From positions 248,001-312,000 of the forward strand of contig NZ_JAASAG010000009.1 of the NCBI RefSeq assembly GCF_012726265.1: DNA of 64,000 nt, written 5' to 3'. The DNA is from Streptomyces sp. HNM0575 (GTDB lineage Bacteria > Actinomycetota > Actinomycetes > Streptomycetales > Streptomycetaceae). Shown here piece by piece: positions 1-7,716 of this stretch. Under the pieces are notes generated by a model. It did no database searches, was not told the origin of the DNA, and saw nothing but the letters and a program-made list of their open reading frames with translations. The first letter of the stretch is position 1; the number at the start of each line of letters is the position of its first letter. A program made the position numbers and the translations under genes.

Positions 1-1128
1 GTGACCGTGCAGGCCCAAATCCTGGACCTGCTGCACGAGTTGCGCACCGAGAGCGGCCTGGGCCTGGTGCTGGTCTCGCACGACCTCGGCGTGATCGCGG
101 GCAGCGTGGACCGGATGCTCGTGATGAAGGACGGGCGTGAAGTCGAACAAGGCCCCGTGCGCCGGACGTTGAACTCCCCGTCGCAGCCTTATACGCGCCG
201 CCTGCTGGACGCGGTCCCGCGGATCGACGCCGCGGTCCCGGGGATCGAGGCGCCGCTCGCGGCTCCCTCCTCCCCGCCGGACGGCGAGGCCCTGCTCGAA
301 GCCGTGGCCGTGCACAAGGAGTTCGGGCGCCGCACGTCCCGCACGAAGGCGGTGGACGGTATCTCCCTGAGCGTCCGCGAGGGCGAGACCCTCGGCGTCG
401 TCGGCGAGTCCGGCAGCGGAAAGACCACGCTCGGGCGGGTGCTCGTACAGCTCCTGCGGCCCAGCAGCGGCCAAGTGCGCTACCGCGGCAGGGAGTTGAA
501 CGGCATCAGCCGGGACCTTCAGATGGTCTTCCAGGACCCGCTCTCCTCGCTCAACCCGCGCCGCAGCATCGGGGAGTCCGTGGCCGACCCGCTGCGCGCC
601 GCCAGGACGTCGACCGACCGGGAGATCACCGCCCGCGTACGGGAGTTGCTGGAGCGGGTGGGGCTGGATCCCGGCTGGTACCACCGTTATCCGCACGAAC
701 TCAGCGGTGGCCAGCGCCAGCGCGTGGGCATCGCCCGCGCCCTCGCCCCCTCCCCGAAGGTCGTCGTGTGCGACGAGCCCGTCTCGGCGCTCGACGTCAC
801 CACACAGGCCGAAGTGCTCGACCTGCTCGCCGGATTGCAGCGCGACCTGGGGCTCTCGATGGTCCTGATCGCGCACGATCTGGCGGTGGTGCGCCAGGCC
901 AGCAACCGGGTCGCGGTCATGCGCGACGGACTCGTCGTGGAGGAGGGCCCGGCGGAGGCTCTCTACGCATCGCCGCAGAACCCCTATACGAAGGCCCTGT
1001 TGGCAGCCGTGCCGGTGCTGGACCCGGACGAGGCGGCCATACAGCGGTCGGCACGCGGTGCGGCACGCGCGGAACCCCCGGGCGCGCCAACCGCCGTCGG
1101 CACCCGCCCCGCCGCCGGGAGGCGGTGA
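1..1128 (+). CDS. Dipeptide/oligopeptide ABC transporter, fused dual ATP-binding protein (5' end outside window)
   Basis: ATPase energising uptake of peptides or similar solutes (DppD-DppF type, both halves in one chain). What is visible is the end of the first nucleotide-binding domain (switch-His in SHDLG, about residue 27, then an oligopeptide-type PYTRRLL tail) and a complete second domain: Walker A GESGSGKT 135-142, signature LSGGQ 234-238, Walker B VVVCDEP 254-260, H-loop His292 and a second PYTKALL tail. The first base codes an internal Val, as in the usual DVTVQAQIL context just after Walker B, so the gene is cut by the window edge and the GTG is not a start. Permeases and binding protein would lie to the left. 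Substrate cannot be read from the ATPase. Confidence 0.93.
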   Translation: MTVQAQILDLLHELRTESGLGLVLVSHDLGVIAGSVDRMLVMKDGREVEQGPVRRTLNSPSQPYTRRLLDAVPRIDAAVPGIEAPLAAPSSPPDGEALLEAVAVHKEFGRRTSRTKAVDGISLSVREGETLGVVGESGSGKTTLGRVLVQLLRPSSGQVRYRGRELNGISRDLQMVFQDPLSSLNPRRSIGESVADPLRAARTSTDREITARVRELLERVGLDPGWYHRYPHELSGGQRQRVGIARALAPSPKVVVCDEPVSALDVTTQAEVLDLLAGLQRDLGLSMVLIAHDLAVVRQASNRVAVMRDGLVVEEGPAEALYASPQNPYTKALLAAVPVLDPDEAAIQRSARGAARAEPPGAPTAVGTRPAAGRR

Positions 1129-1197
1129 GGGCGAGCTGCCCGAGCGCGGAGACGGAGGCCGGGAATGCCGTGCCGGCGAGGCAGGTTGCACCGCGGT

Positions 1198-2142
1198 ATG
1201 AAGGCAATCGGTCTCCACGACTTCGGCGGTCCGGAAGTGCTGCGGGCACTGGAGCTGCCCGAACCGCAGGCGGGCCCCGGTGAGGTCCGCATCCGCGTGC
1301 ACGCGGCGTCGGTGAACCCGACCGATGTCCTGCTGCGGACCGGCGGCCACGCCGTCCGCATGACCGGCCGTCAGCCCCCGTTCGTGCCCGGCATGGACGC
1401 CGCCGGCGTGATCGACCAGCTCGGTCCCGGCGCCGACGGCCGGCTCGCCGTGGGCCAACGGGTCGTCGCCATGGTGCTGTTCAGCGGTCCGCACGGCGGG
1501 GCCTACGCCGAGCAGGTCGTCGTGCCCGCCGCCTCGGTGGTGCCGGCGCCCGAGGGGGTGGACTTCCCCGCCGCGTCCACCCTGCTCATGAACGCCATGA
1601 CAGCGCGCCTCGCCCTGGACGCGCTGGCCCTGCCGCACGACGCGACCGTCGCCGTGACCGGTGCGGCCGGCGCCGTCGGCGGGTACGCGGTCGAGCTGGC
1701 CAAGGCCGACGGGCTGACCGTCATCGCGGACGCCGCCCCGCACGACACCGGCCGGGTGCGCGGCTTCGGCGCCGACCACGTCGTCGAGCGCGGCCCCGAT
1801 GTCGCCGCTCGCATTCGCGCACTGGCACCCCACGGTGTTCCCGGCCTCGTCGACGTCTCGACGCAGACCAGCGAGACGGTGCCCGCCGTCGCGGACGGCG
1901 GAACGCTGGCCGAGCTGCGGGGCTGGTCCGGCCCGGCCGAACGCGGCGTCCGCGTGCGCCCGGTGATGGTGACGGACGGCATCACCGACACCGAGGGGCT
2001 GAACACGCTGTGCCGCCAGGCCGAGGAGTCCACGCTGACGCTGCACGTCGCCGAAGTGCTGCCCGCCGACGACGCGGCGAAGGCCCATCGCATGCTGGAG
2101 GCCGGCGGCGTGCGCGGCCGGCTGGTGCTGGACTTCTCCTGA
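1198..2142 (+). CDS. Zinc-free MDR-family NADP-dependent oxidoreductase (quinone oxidoreductase-like)
   Basis: 314-aa medium-chain reductase that should reduce quinones or enones with NADPH in the cytosol. The N-terminal GroES-like fold begins MKAIGLHDFGGPEVL and carries the family NPTD segment. The Rossmann part has AVTGAAGAVGGYAVELAK as the nucleotide loop. No catalytic zinc cysteines are present, as in the quinone oxidoreductase branch. I chose ATG 1198 because the family motif starts there; the upstream in-frame ATG at 1165 would add 11 Arg-rich residues without homology. It follows the ABC gene by 69 bp and may be co-transcribed. Substrate is unknown. Confidence 0.88.
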   Translation: MKAIGLHDFGGPEVLRALELPEPQAGPGEVRIRVHAASVNPTDVLLRTGGHAVRMTGRQPPFVPGMDAAGVIDQLGPGADGRLAVGQRVVAMVLFSGPHGGAYAEQVVVPAASVVPAPEGVDFPAASTLLMNAMTARLALDALALPHDATVAVTGAAGAVGGYAVELAKADGLTVIADAAPHDTGRVRGFGADHVVERGPDVAARIRALAPHGVPGLVDVSTQTSETVPAVADGGTLAELRGWSGPAERGVRVRPVMVTDGITDTEGLNTLCRQAEESTLTLHVAEVLPADDAAKAHRMLEAGGVRGRLVLDFS

Positions 2143-2286
2143 CGGCGACGTCGACTGGCCGTGCGGGCCCGCCCCGCCGCCGCTCGGCTGACCTTCCTCG
2201 CGTCCTCGATCGCCTTGGCTCTCAGGAGCAACGGAACACCACGGGATGCGTGAACTCCGCCGCGTCCTCGTCCCGCCAGTGCGGGT

Positions 2287-3477
2287 TCACTGCCGATGGG
2301 GGCATCCGTGGTGGAACGAATCGTCGTAGTGGGCGGGGTCGTTGGGGTAGAAGTTGGGCCGCTGGTCCGCGTCGTCGTAGTAGCGGTGGAAGACGGGGGT
2401 GATGCCGCCTGAGACCGGCGGGACGATCCAGCTCCAGTCCGTGGGCACGGTCCGGCCCTGGCGCTCCTCCTTGGCCAGGTGAGTGAGGAAGCGGCGGGAC
2501 TCCGTGTGGTGGTCGGTGATCCGGACCCCCGCGGCACGGAACGAGTGCAGGACGGCGACGTTGAGCTCGATCAGCGCACGGTCGCGCCACAGCGTGCTCT
2601 CCTCGCTGGTGTCCATGTCGAAGCAGGCGGCGACGTCGCGCAGCAGGTTGTAGCGGCCTTCGTCGACCAGATTGCGGGCCCCTATCTCGGTGCCCATGTA
2701 CCAGCCGTTGAACGGCGCGAGCGGGTAGTCCATGCCGCCGACGCGCAGGCTCATGTTGGAGATGGCCGGTACGGCGTGCCAGCGCAGGCCGAGGTCGGCG
2801 ATCCCCGGGCAGTGCGGGTGGGCGATCTCGACCTCGAGGACCAACTCCCGTGGCACGTCGAAGAGCTGGGGCTTGTCGTCGGGGGCGTCGATGAGCCAGG
2901 GCAGTATGTCGAAGGGCCCCTCGGGGTCCCGCCAGCCGAAGCGGCGCACGAGATCGGTGAAGTCCACGTAGGCCGCGTCGCCCAGCACCGTGCCGTCCTC
3001 CAGGCGATGCCCGGCGTAGCGGATGAGCTGGTCGTTCCACACTCTGGGGGCGGGCTTGCCGGGGGCGTCGGGGGCGAAGACGGAGATCATGGGGCGGACG
3101 CGGCCGCCGTTGGTCGCCTGACGCAGGTGCTCGCGCAGGTGCTGGTGGATCTCCTCGGGGGTCGTCGCGTCACGGCAGTCCACGACGCGCAGGCTGTTCC
3201 AGTACAGGCGGCCGATGCAGCGCCTGGAGTTGCGCCACGCGACACGGGCACCGAAGGCGAGTTCGTCGCGGGTGTGGCGGTAGGTGCCCTTGGTGTCGAT
3301 GGCGGCACGGACCTCGCGGAGACGCCGGCTGAGCGGGACCGGCTGATCGGGCTGCTCGGCGTGGAACCGGCGCAGGAACTCCTCTGCCTCGTCCCGGTCG
3401 GCGGCACCGCTGGAATCCGTTCCCGAGTCGGTGTCGTGACGGGCGGATGTGGGGGGTGGGAAGGTGTTGGAAGTCAC
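2287..3477 (-). CDS. nos: Nitric oxide synthase oxygenase
   Basis: 396-aa bacterial NOS oxygenase, which makes NO and citrulline from arginine using heme and a pterin, with electrons from an external reductase. Heme ligand is Cys87 in WRNSRRCIGR; the arginine-binding Glu264 lies in FNGWYMGTEIGARNL. The rest of the signature (RVWNDQLIRYAG, SNMSLRVGG, TDHHTESRRF) is intact. No reductase domain is fused, as usual in bacteria. GTG 3477 is chosen because GAGGA lies about 4 bases upstream and the length fits the family; the same frame stays open for 133 further codons. The 29-residue Ser/Thr-rich N-terminus is probably disordered. No thaxtomin-type genes are nearby. A dimethylargininase sits at 54.6 kb. 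Confidence 0.96.
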   Translation of the reverse strand: MTSNTFPPPTSARHDTDSGTDSSGAADRDEAEEFLRRFHAEQPDQPVPLSRRLREVRAAIDTKGTYRHTRDELAFGARVAWRNSRRCIGRLYWNSLRVVDCRDATTPEEIHQHLREHLRQATNGGRVRPMISVFAPDAPGKPAPRVWNDQLIRYAGHRLEDGTVLGDAAYVDFTDLVRRFGWRDPEGPFDILPWLIDAPDDKPQLFDVPRELVLEVEIAHPHCPGIADLGLRWHAVPAISNMSLRVGGMDYPLAPFNGWYMGTEIGARNLVDEGRYNLLRDVAACFDMDTSEESTLWRDRALIELNVAVLHSFRAAGVRITDHHTESRRFLTHLAKEERQGRTVPTDWSWIVPPVSGGITPVFHRYYDDADQRPNFYPNDPAHYDDSFHHGCPHRQ

Positions 3478-4336
3478 GGTTTCCTCGAAGGAGGCGGGAC
3501 GTCGGGACCGGCTGGCGTACCGGGTTCCCGACTGGTCGGTCTGCGAGCAGCACACAGGCGGGGACGGAAGGAACGCGCGGCCGGCGGGAGTTGCCGGACC
3601 GTCAGGCCGATGTCCATCTCGCTGCCCCTCGTCGATCTGAGCCTTGAGGCTGTCGCAGGTGAAGCGTCCCGGGGGAAGAACGGGCTGCACGGCATCGAGG
3701 TCTTCGGCCTCGAACCGCACGTCGCGTTCGCGGTGGGCACGGCCCCGGAGCCGGAATTGAAGGGTGACCCGCGGCCGTACGGCTCCTGCACATCGCTCCT
3801 TGCTGTCCCCATATATGGAACTTCCACACGACCCCGCTGAGGTCCCTTGAGCATTCAACCGCTTCCGCCCGCACAAATGAGACGGGCGGCAAAGGGCGCA
3901 CGAACTCCCACAGGGTAGGACAGTTCACGGCGACGTATCGCCCCGATCACGATTTACGGTCGGGACCTGTGAGAAGCCCCCCAGCGACAAGCAAAGCTAT
4001 TGCAGGATCCGGGGTCCGGTGTTAGGTCCGTCACTTCTATCGGCCACGGCCCCATTGCCCGGGTACGGCTCGCATACCGCGCCCACGGAGTGCGGCTTCC
4101 GTCGCGGCATCAGCCCGTCGAAGTGCGCTGATTTCGGATCGCGGTAATCACCGCGATCTCCACGACCCGGCTCCATTCCGGACCCGTCTCTCAGATGTAC
4201 TTAAGCCGGCCTGCTGCTGAACTGAGCCTGATTGCCTGTCAATTCGCCTGATGCGTACCGACGTTGAGTCGTGTGCATTGAGATGCCATGCGCATTGAGA
4301 GCTGATGGGACGCGCTCGGGAATTCCCAGGCACCGT
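3478..4336. other. 859-bp region without a convincing gene, upstream of nos
   Basis: No reading frame here matches a family I know. The nos frame itself stays open to 3876 with fairly high GC third positions up to about 3790, so a longer NOS start or a degenerate small gene cannot be excluded. A perfect 10-bp palindrome CCATATATGG lies at 3809-3818, and on the minus strand AAGGAG precedes an ATG (3794) of a short ORF. From about 3850 to 4330 the sequence is less GC-rich and looks intergenic. Confidence 0.5.
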
Positions 4337-4702
4337 TCAGTCCGCCAAGGTGCCCTGGTGGAAGTAGATGCGCCAGCCGGTTTCCGTCAGACGCCACAGT
4401 GAGCTTCGCCAGGCCCGGCGCCCTCCGTTGTCGGAGAAGTACGTCAAGTGAACGATCCCCGGGGCGAGTACGGCCCCTGACATCTCGCTGACCTCGACCG
4501 GACGCCCCGGATCGCTCGATCCGGCACTCGTCACGGTGAGGATCGATCCTGCGTCCCACCGGCGCCCGGACGCTCCGAACTCGGTGAACTCCGGGTCCAG
4601 CAGCTCCGAGACAAGGGCCGGCGAAGCACGCACGTCAGGGTCGAGAAGCCGCAACTCCGCCGCGACAGCCGCCTGGACGGCCCGCTCATCGTCGTCTGTC
4701 AT
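4337..4702 (-). CDS. DUF4440/NTF2-like small protein
   Basis: 121-aa single-domain protein with the cone-shaped NTF2-like fold. An acidic N-terminal helix (ERAVQAAVAAELRLLDPDVR) is followed by LLDPEFTEFGASGRRWD, the usual DUF4440 hallmark, then strands ending in WRLTETGWRIYFHQGTLAD, a typical family C-terminus. Such proteins bind small ligands or act as accessory isomerases; no catalytic role can be assigned. ATG start; the gene is 111 bp downstream of the following methyltransferase gene on the same strand and may share its transcript. Confidence 0.85.
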   Translation of the reverse strand: MTDDDERAVQAAVAAELRLLDPDVRASPALVSELLDPEFTEFGASGRRWDAGSILTVTSAGSSDPGRPVEVSEMSGAVLAPGIVHLTYFSDNGGRRAWRSSLWRLTETGWRIYFHQGTLAD

Positions 4703-4813
4703 GCGCTGACTCCATGGACGTCTCTCGTCATATCGCGGCGAATGGTTCGCCCGCCGAGCAGCACCGGACGCGGCACGGCAACGAGTTGCTCACCGGCGCG
4801 AAGCCTCTCCCCC

Positions 4814-5590
4814 TCAGGGGACCGCACGGATCAGCACGAGGGACCCCAACAAGGTGGGCTGCTCCCTGAGGGAGCCGTAACGCTCGTCCCAGAGCCCCGA
4901 GTCGAGGTCTGATCGCAGCCGGTCGGTGTACTGCTCCTGTACGGCCGGTTCCACGAAGCTCCACGCCGAGCACGCCTGTCTGGCCGCGGGGTCGAGAAGC
5001 AGCTCGGGACGGGCGTAGTACGCCTCGTTGAAGCCGTCGGTGCAGTCGATCGGGATCGGGACGCGCTTCACCGTGGAGTCGCCCCCGAGAACTCCGGTGA
5101 TCTCACTTGTCGCCGGGTAGCGCCGTGCTTCGGTCTCCAGGACGAGCGGGGCGTACTCGTACAGCCAGAAATCGCGAACAAGCACCGGGTCACACGTAAG
5201 CAGGACCACCGGGCCGCGGCTTACGCGCCGCATCTCCTTCAGCCCCGCTTCGAGATCGCCCCATTGGTGCACGCTGAACGTGCTCATCGCCGCGTCGAAA
5301 CTGTCGTCACTGAACGGGAGTTGCTCGGCTGTCGCATCCACCGCCGGCGAGAGCGCAGGCGAGCGCTGGGCTCGCATGGACCGTGAAGGCTCCACCGCGG
5401 TCACCTTCAGCGTGGTGGACTCGTACGATCCGGCACCCGCCCCCACATTGACCACGGTCCGGGCGTCGCCGAGTGCCTGGGAGATGGTCTCCGCGATCCG
5501 CGGATCCGGACGACGGTAGGAGCTGTAGGTGGACCCGATGGCGCCGTAGTCCGCATCGCCTGCGCTGCCGTCTGCTCGTTGTTCGGTCAC
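4814..5590 (-). CDS. Class I SAM-dependent methyltransferase
   Basis: 258-aa cytosolic methyltransferase. Motif I reads VVNVGAGAGSYE (about residues 46-57); the acidic ribose-binding residue is in TAVEPSRSM; motif II is DATAEQLPFSDDSFDAAMS; motif III is GPVVLLTCDP. The pattern fits the Methyltransf_11 (UbiE-like) group acting on small molecules. The C-terminal half is helical and variable, so the acceptor is unknown. It starts at an ATG and is oriented away from a 180-bp spacer holding 7-bp repeats. It is probably transcribed together with the DUF4440 gene. Confidence 0.88.
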   Translation of the reverse strand: MTEQRADGSAGDADYGAIGSTYSSYRRPDPRIAETISQALGDARTVVNVGAGAGSYESTTLKVTAVEPSRSMRAQRSPALSPAVDATAEQLPFSDDSFDAAMSTFSVHQWGDLEAGLKEMRRVSRGPVVLLTCDPVLVRDFWLYEYAPLVLETEARRYPATSEITGVLGGDSTVKRVPIPIDCTDGFNEAYYARPELLLDPAARQACSAWSFVEPAVQEQYTDRLRSDLDSGLWDERYGSLREQPTLLGSLVLIRAVP

Positions 5591-5700
5591 CGTATGAAAC
5601 TAGTCCGGCGGCTCTTCTCGCGCTCACGCTTTTCCGGAGCGAAGGCAGGTGCCTGTACGGGCATCAACCCAGGCCGCAGCGCCATGGGCATGGCGCTGGC

Positions 5701-5751
5701 AGCCGTCAGCCGTCAGCCGACAGTCGGCCGTCGGCCGTCGGCCGTCGGCAG
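5701..5751. repeat. Tandem 7-bp repeat 3' of the XRE regulator gene
   Basis: Seven copies of a GCCGTCA/GTCGGCC-type 7-mer in tandem: three of the form agccgtc/agccgac, then four of gtcggcc/gtcggca. It begins about 20 bp past the stop codon of the minus-strand gene at 5772. It is one of several stop-proximal repeats in this window. Confidence 0.85.
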
Positions 5752-5771
5752 CCGCTTCGTACCGGCGTGAC

Positions 5772-6623
5772 TCAGTGGGCGACGTCCATGTCCTGTGTGC
5801 CGATGACCGACAGCAGCCGCAGCGCCTCCTCGGACGCCGAACCCGGGGCTGCCGTGTAGATCACGACCTGCTGGTCGCGGTCGGTGATGTCGAGAACATC
5901 GCAGTTGACGGTGACCGGGCCGACCAGCGGGTGCTGGAAGGTCTTGCGCTGCGTGGTCTTGGCGCACACGTCGTGGGACTCCCAGAGCCGGGCGAACTCC
6001 TCGCTTCCGGCGCGGAGTTCATTCACGAGCCGGGTCACCTCGGGATCGCCGGGGTAGCGCGCGGCGGTGGCCCGGAGGCCTCGGGCCGAACGGCGGGCGA
6101 ACTCGTCGACGTCCGACACTCCGTACAGCCGCCGCCCCTGCGGGTGCGGCCCGAGGAAGACACGGCGCACGAGGTTGCGGTCGCGCCGGGGCAAGGCGGA
6201 GAAGTCCTCCATCAGGGCAGCCGCGAGATCGTTCCAGGCGATCACCTCGTACATCGCGGAGGTCACGATCGCGGCGGCCTGCGGCAGCCGCCGCAGCAGG
6301 TCGATGATGCTCTGCCGCACCTGGCGCGAAGGCCCGGGCAAGGGGCCCGGCGGCACCCCGGCGAGGTGGTGGAGGTGATCGCGCTCGGCATCCGACAGGC
6401 GCAGCGCACGGGAGAGCCCGTCCAGCACCTCCCGCGACGGGCGCGGGCCGCGGGCCTGTTCCAGGCGCGTGTAGTACTCCGTGGAGATGAACGCCAGCTG
6501 TGCTGCTTCCTCGCGGCGCAAACCCGGGGTGCGGCGACGCTGCCCGGCGGGCAGCCCCACCTCCGCGGGCCCGATGCGCTCACGCCTGCTGCGCAAAAAA
6601 TCAGCCAGCTCTCGTCTGTCCAC
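5772..6623 (-). CDS. XRE-family transcriptional regulator with MmyB-like ligand domain
   Basis: 283-aa DNA-binding regulator. Residues about 5-75 form the helix-turn-helix (RRRTPGLRREEAAQLAFISTEYYTRLEQ), where the GLRREEVA-like block is the hallmark of this actinobacterial family. The rest is the MmyB-like PAS-fold domain (IVTSAMYEVIAWNDLAAAL, then RNLVRRVFLGP, and HPLVGPVTVNCDVL), thought to bind fatty-acid-like ligands. GTG 6623 is chosen because the conserved region begins there; a longer ATG form would add 38 Cys-rich residues running into the divergent SDR promoter. In this family the regulator usually controls the divergent SDR, here starting 87 bp away, and probably represses it. Confidence 0.9.
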   Translation of the reverse strand: MDRRELADFLRSRRERIGPAEVGLPAGQRRRTPGLRREEAAQLAFISTEYYTRLEQARGPRPSREVLDGLSRALRLSDAERDHLHHLAGVPPGPLPGPSRQVRQSIIDLLRRLPQAAAIVTSAMYEVIAWNDLAAALMEDFSALPRRDRNLVRRVFLGPHPQGRRLYGVSDVDEFARRSARGLRATAARYPGDPEVTRLVNELRAGSEEFARLWESHDVCAKTTQRKTFQHPLVGPVTVNCDVLDITDRDQQVVIYTAAPGSASEEALRLLSVIGTQDMDVAH

Positions 6624-6709
6624 ACCCCCATAGTGCGCGGATTCGCAGGGCCCAGCCAGGTACCGGCAGTGCCTGGATACACACTGCGGCCCGCCGCACT
6701 CTCGGTGCC
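6624..6709. promoter_or_regulatory. Divergent XRE/SDR promoter region
   Basis: 86 bp separating the two start codons must hold both promoters and the likely operator of the XRE regulator. It contains TGGATACACACT but no clear long palindrome, so the operator itself cannot be drawn. Confidence 0.5.
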
Positions 6710-7501
6710 ATGGACAACACACCGACCACCGACACATCCGCCCCGGGGCTGCTGGCCGGCAAGGTCGCCTTCGTCAGCGGCGCCGGCCGCGGGATCGGGG
6801 CCGCCGCGGCTCGGCTGTTCGCGAGGGAGGGCGCCCGTGTCCTGCTCGCGGCCCGTACGGAGTCCCAACTCGAGGCGGTGACCGCGGAGATCCGGGCGGA
6901 CGGCGGCACCGCGGACCATGTGGTGTGCGATCTCGCTGACGCGGCAAGCGTCCGCGCCGCGGTGGACCGCGCCCTCGGCCTCTACGGAAGGATCGACCTG
7001 GCCTTCAACAACGGTGCGGCCATCACGCCGCCCGGCCCGCTGGACCAGGTGCAGGAGAGCGACTTCGACCGGCTCTACGCCGTCAACCTGAAAGGACTCT
7101 GGCTGGCCATGACCGCGGAGATCGACGCGATCAGGGCCACCGCCGGGACCGGCGCCATCGTCAACAACTCCAGTGTCGGCAGCCTCAGGGGCAACCCGGA
7201 ACTGCCCGCCTACGGTGCGATGAAGCGGGCCGTCAACAGCCTCACCGAGTCGGCGGCCATCACCTGCGGCCCGGAAGGCATCCGCGTCAACGCCATCGCC
7301 CCCGGCAACACGCTGACCGAGATGATCCGCACCTGGGAAGCGGATTCGCCCGGCCTCCAGGAGCGGCTCACGAGCCGGACCCCGCTGCGCCGCGCGGCCG
7401 ACCCCGACGAGATCGCCGAGGCTGCCGCCTGGCTCCTCAGCGACCGCTCCTCCTACGTGACCGGCACGATCCTGCGAGTGGACGGCGGCGCGGGAACCTG
7501 A
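6710..7501 (+). CDS. SDR-family NAD(P)-dependent oxidoreductase
   Basis: 263-aa classical short-chain dehydrogenase. The cofactor loop SGAGRGIG lies at about residues 23-30, NNGA follows the fourth strand, the catalytic Ser is in IVNNSSVGSLRG, and Tyr/Lys are in AYGAMKRAV. The C-terminal YVTGTILRVDGG is typical of FabG-like members. Substrate is unknown. ATG 6710 is fixed by the homology start; upstream in-frame codons belong to the divergent promoter. Control by the adjacent XRE/MmyB-type regulator is likely, since this pairing is common in Streptomyces. Confidence 0.92.
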   Translation: MDNTPTTDTSAPGLLAGKVAFVSGAGRGIGAAAARLFAREGARVLLAARTESQLEAVTAEIRADGGTADHVVCDLADAASVRAAVDRALGLYGRIDLAFNNGAAITPPGPLDQVQESDFDRLYAVNLKGLWLAMTAEIDAIRATAGTGAIVNNSSVGSLRGNPELPAYGAMKRAVNSLTESAAITCGPEGIRVNAIAPGNTLTEMIRTWEADSPGLQERLTSRTPLRRAADPDEIAEAAAWLLSDRSSYVTGTILRVDGGAGT

Positions 7502-7682
7502 GCCGGGTCCTGCCGCAATTCGCCTTTTCCAGCCAATGGATAGGCAACGGAAAAGTGTGCTCATTTGTGTCAGCCAGCCACTCACCGTCACAATCGGCTA
7601 CGGAACAAAATCGTCAACCGGATATCGCGCACTGCACAGCGCACCTCAAGAGCCACGGCATGAACTATCGGAAACGCAGGAT

Positions 7683-7688
7683 TATACT
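7683..7688 (+). promoter_or_regulatory. Candidate -10 element for the sensor phosphatase gene
   Basis: TATACT at 7683-7688 with TGAACT 16 bp upstream (7661-7666) resembles a housekeeping promoter. It would start transcription near 7695 and leave a leader of about 25 nt containing GAAGTGAGG as ribosome site. Confidence 0.45.
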
Positions 7689-7716
7689 GTTGTGACCGCC
7701 GTACGCGAAGTGAGGT

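Noticed and set aside
2479..3840. A 453-codon plus-strand frame antisense to nos
   Set aside because: No domain; it mirrors NOS codons.
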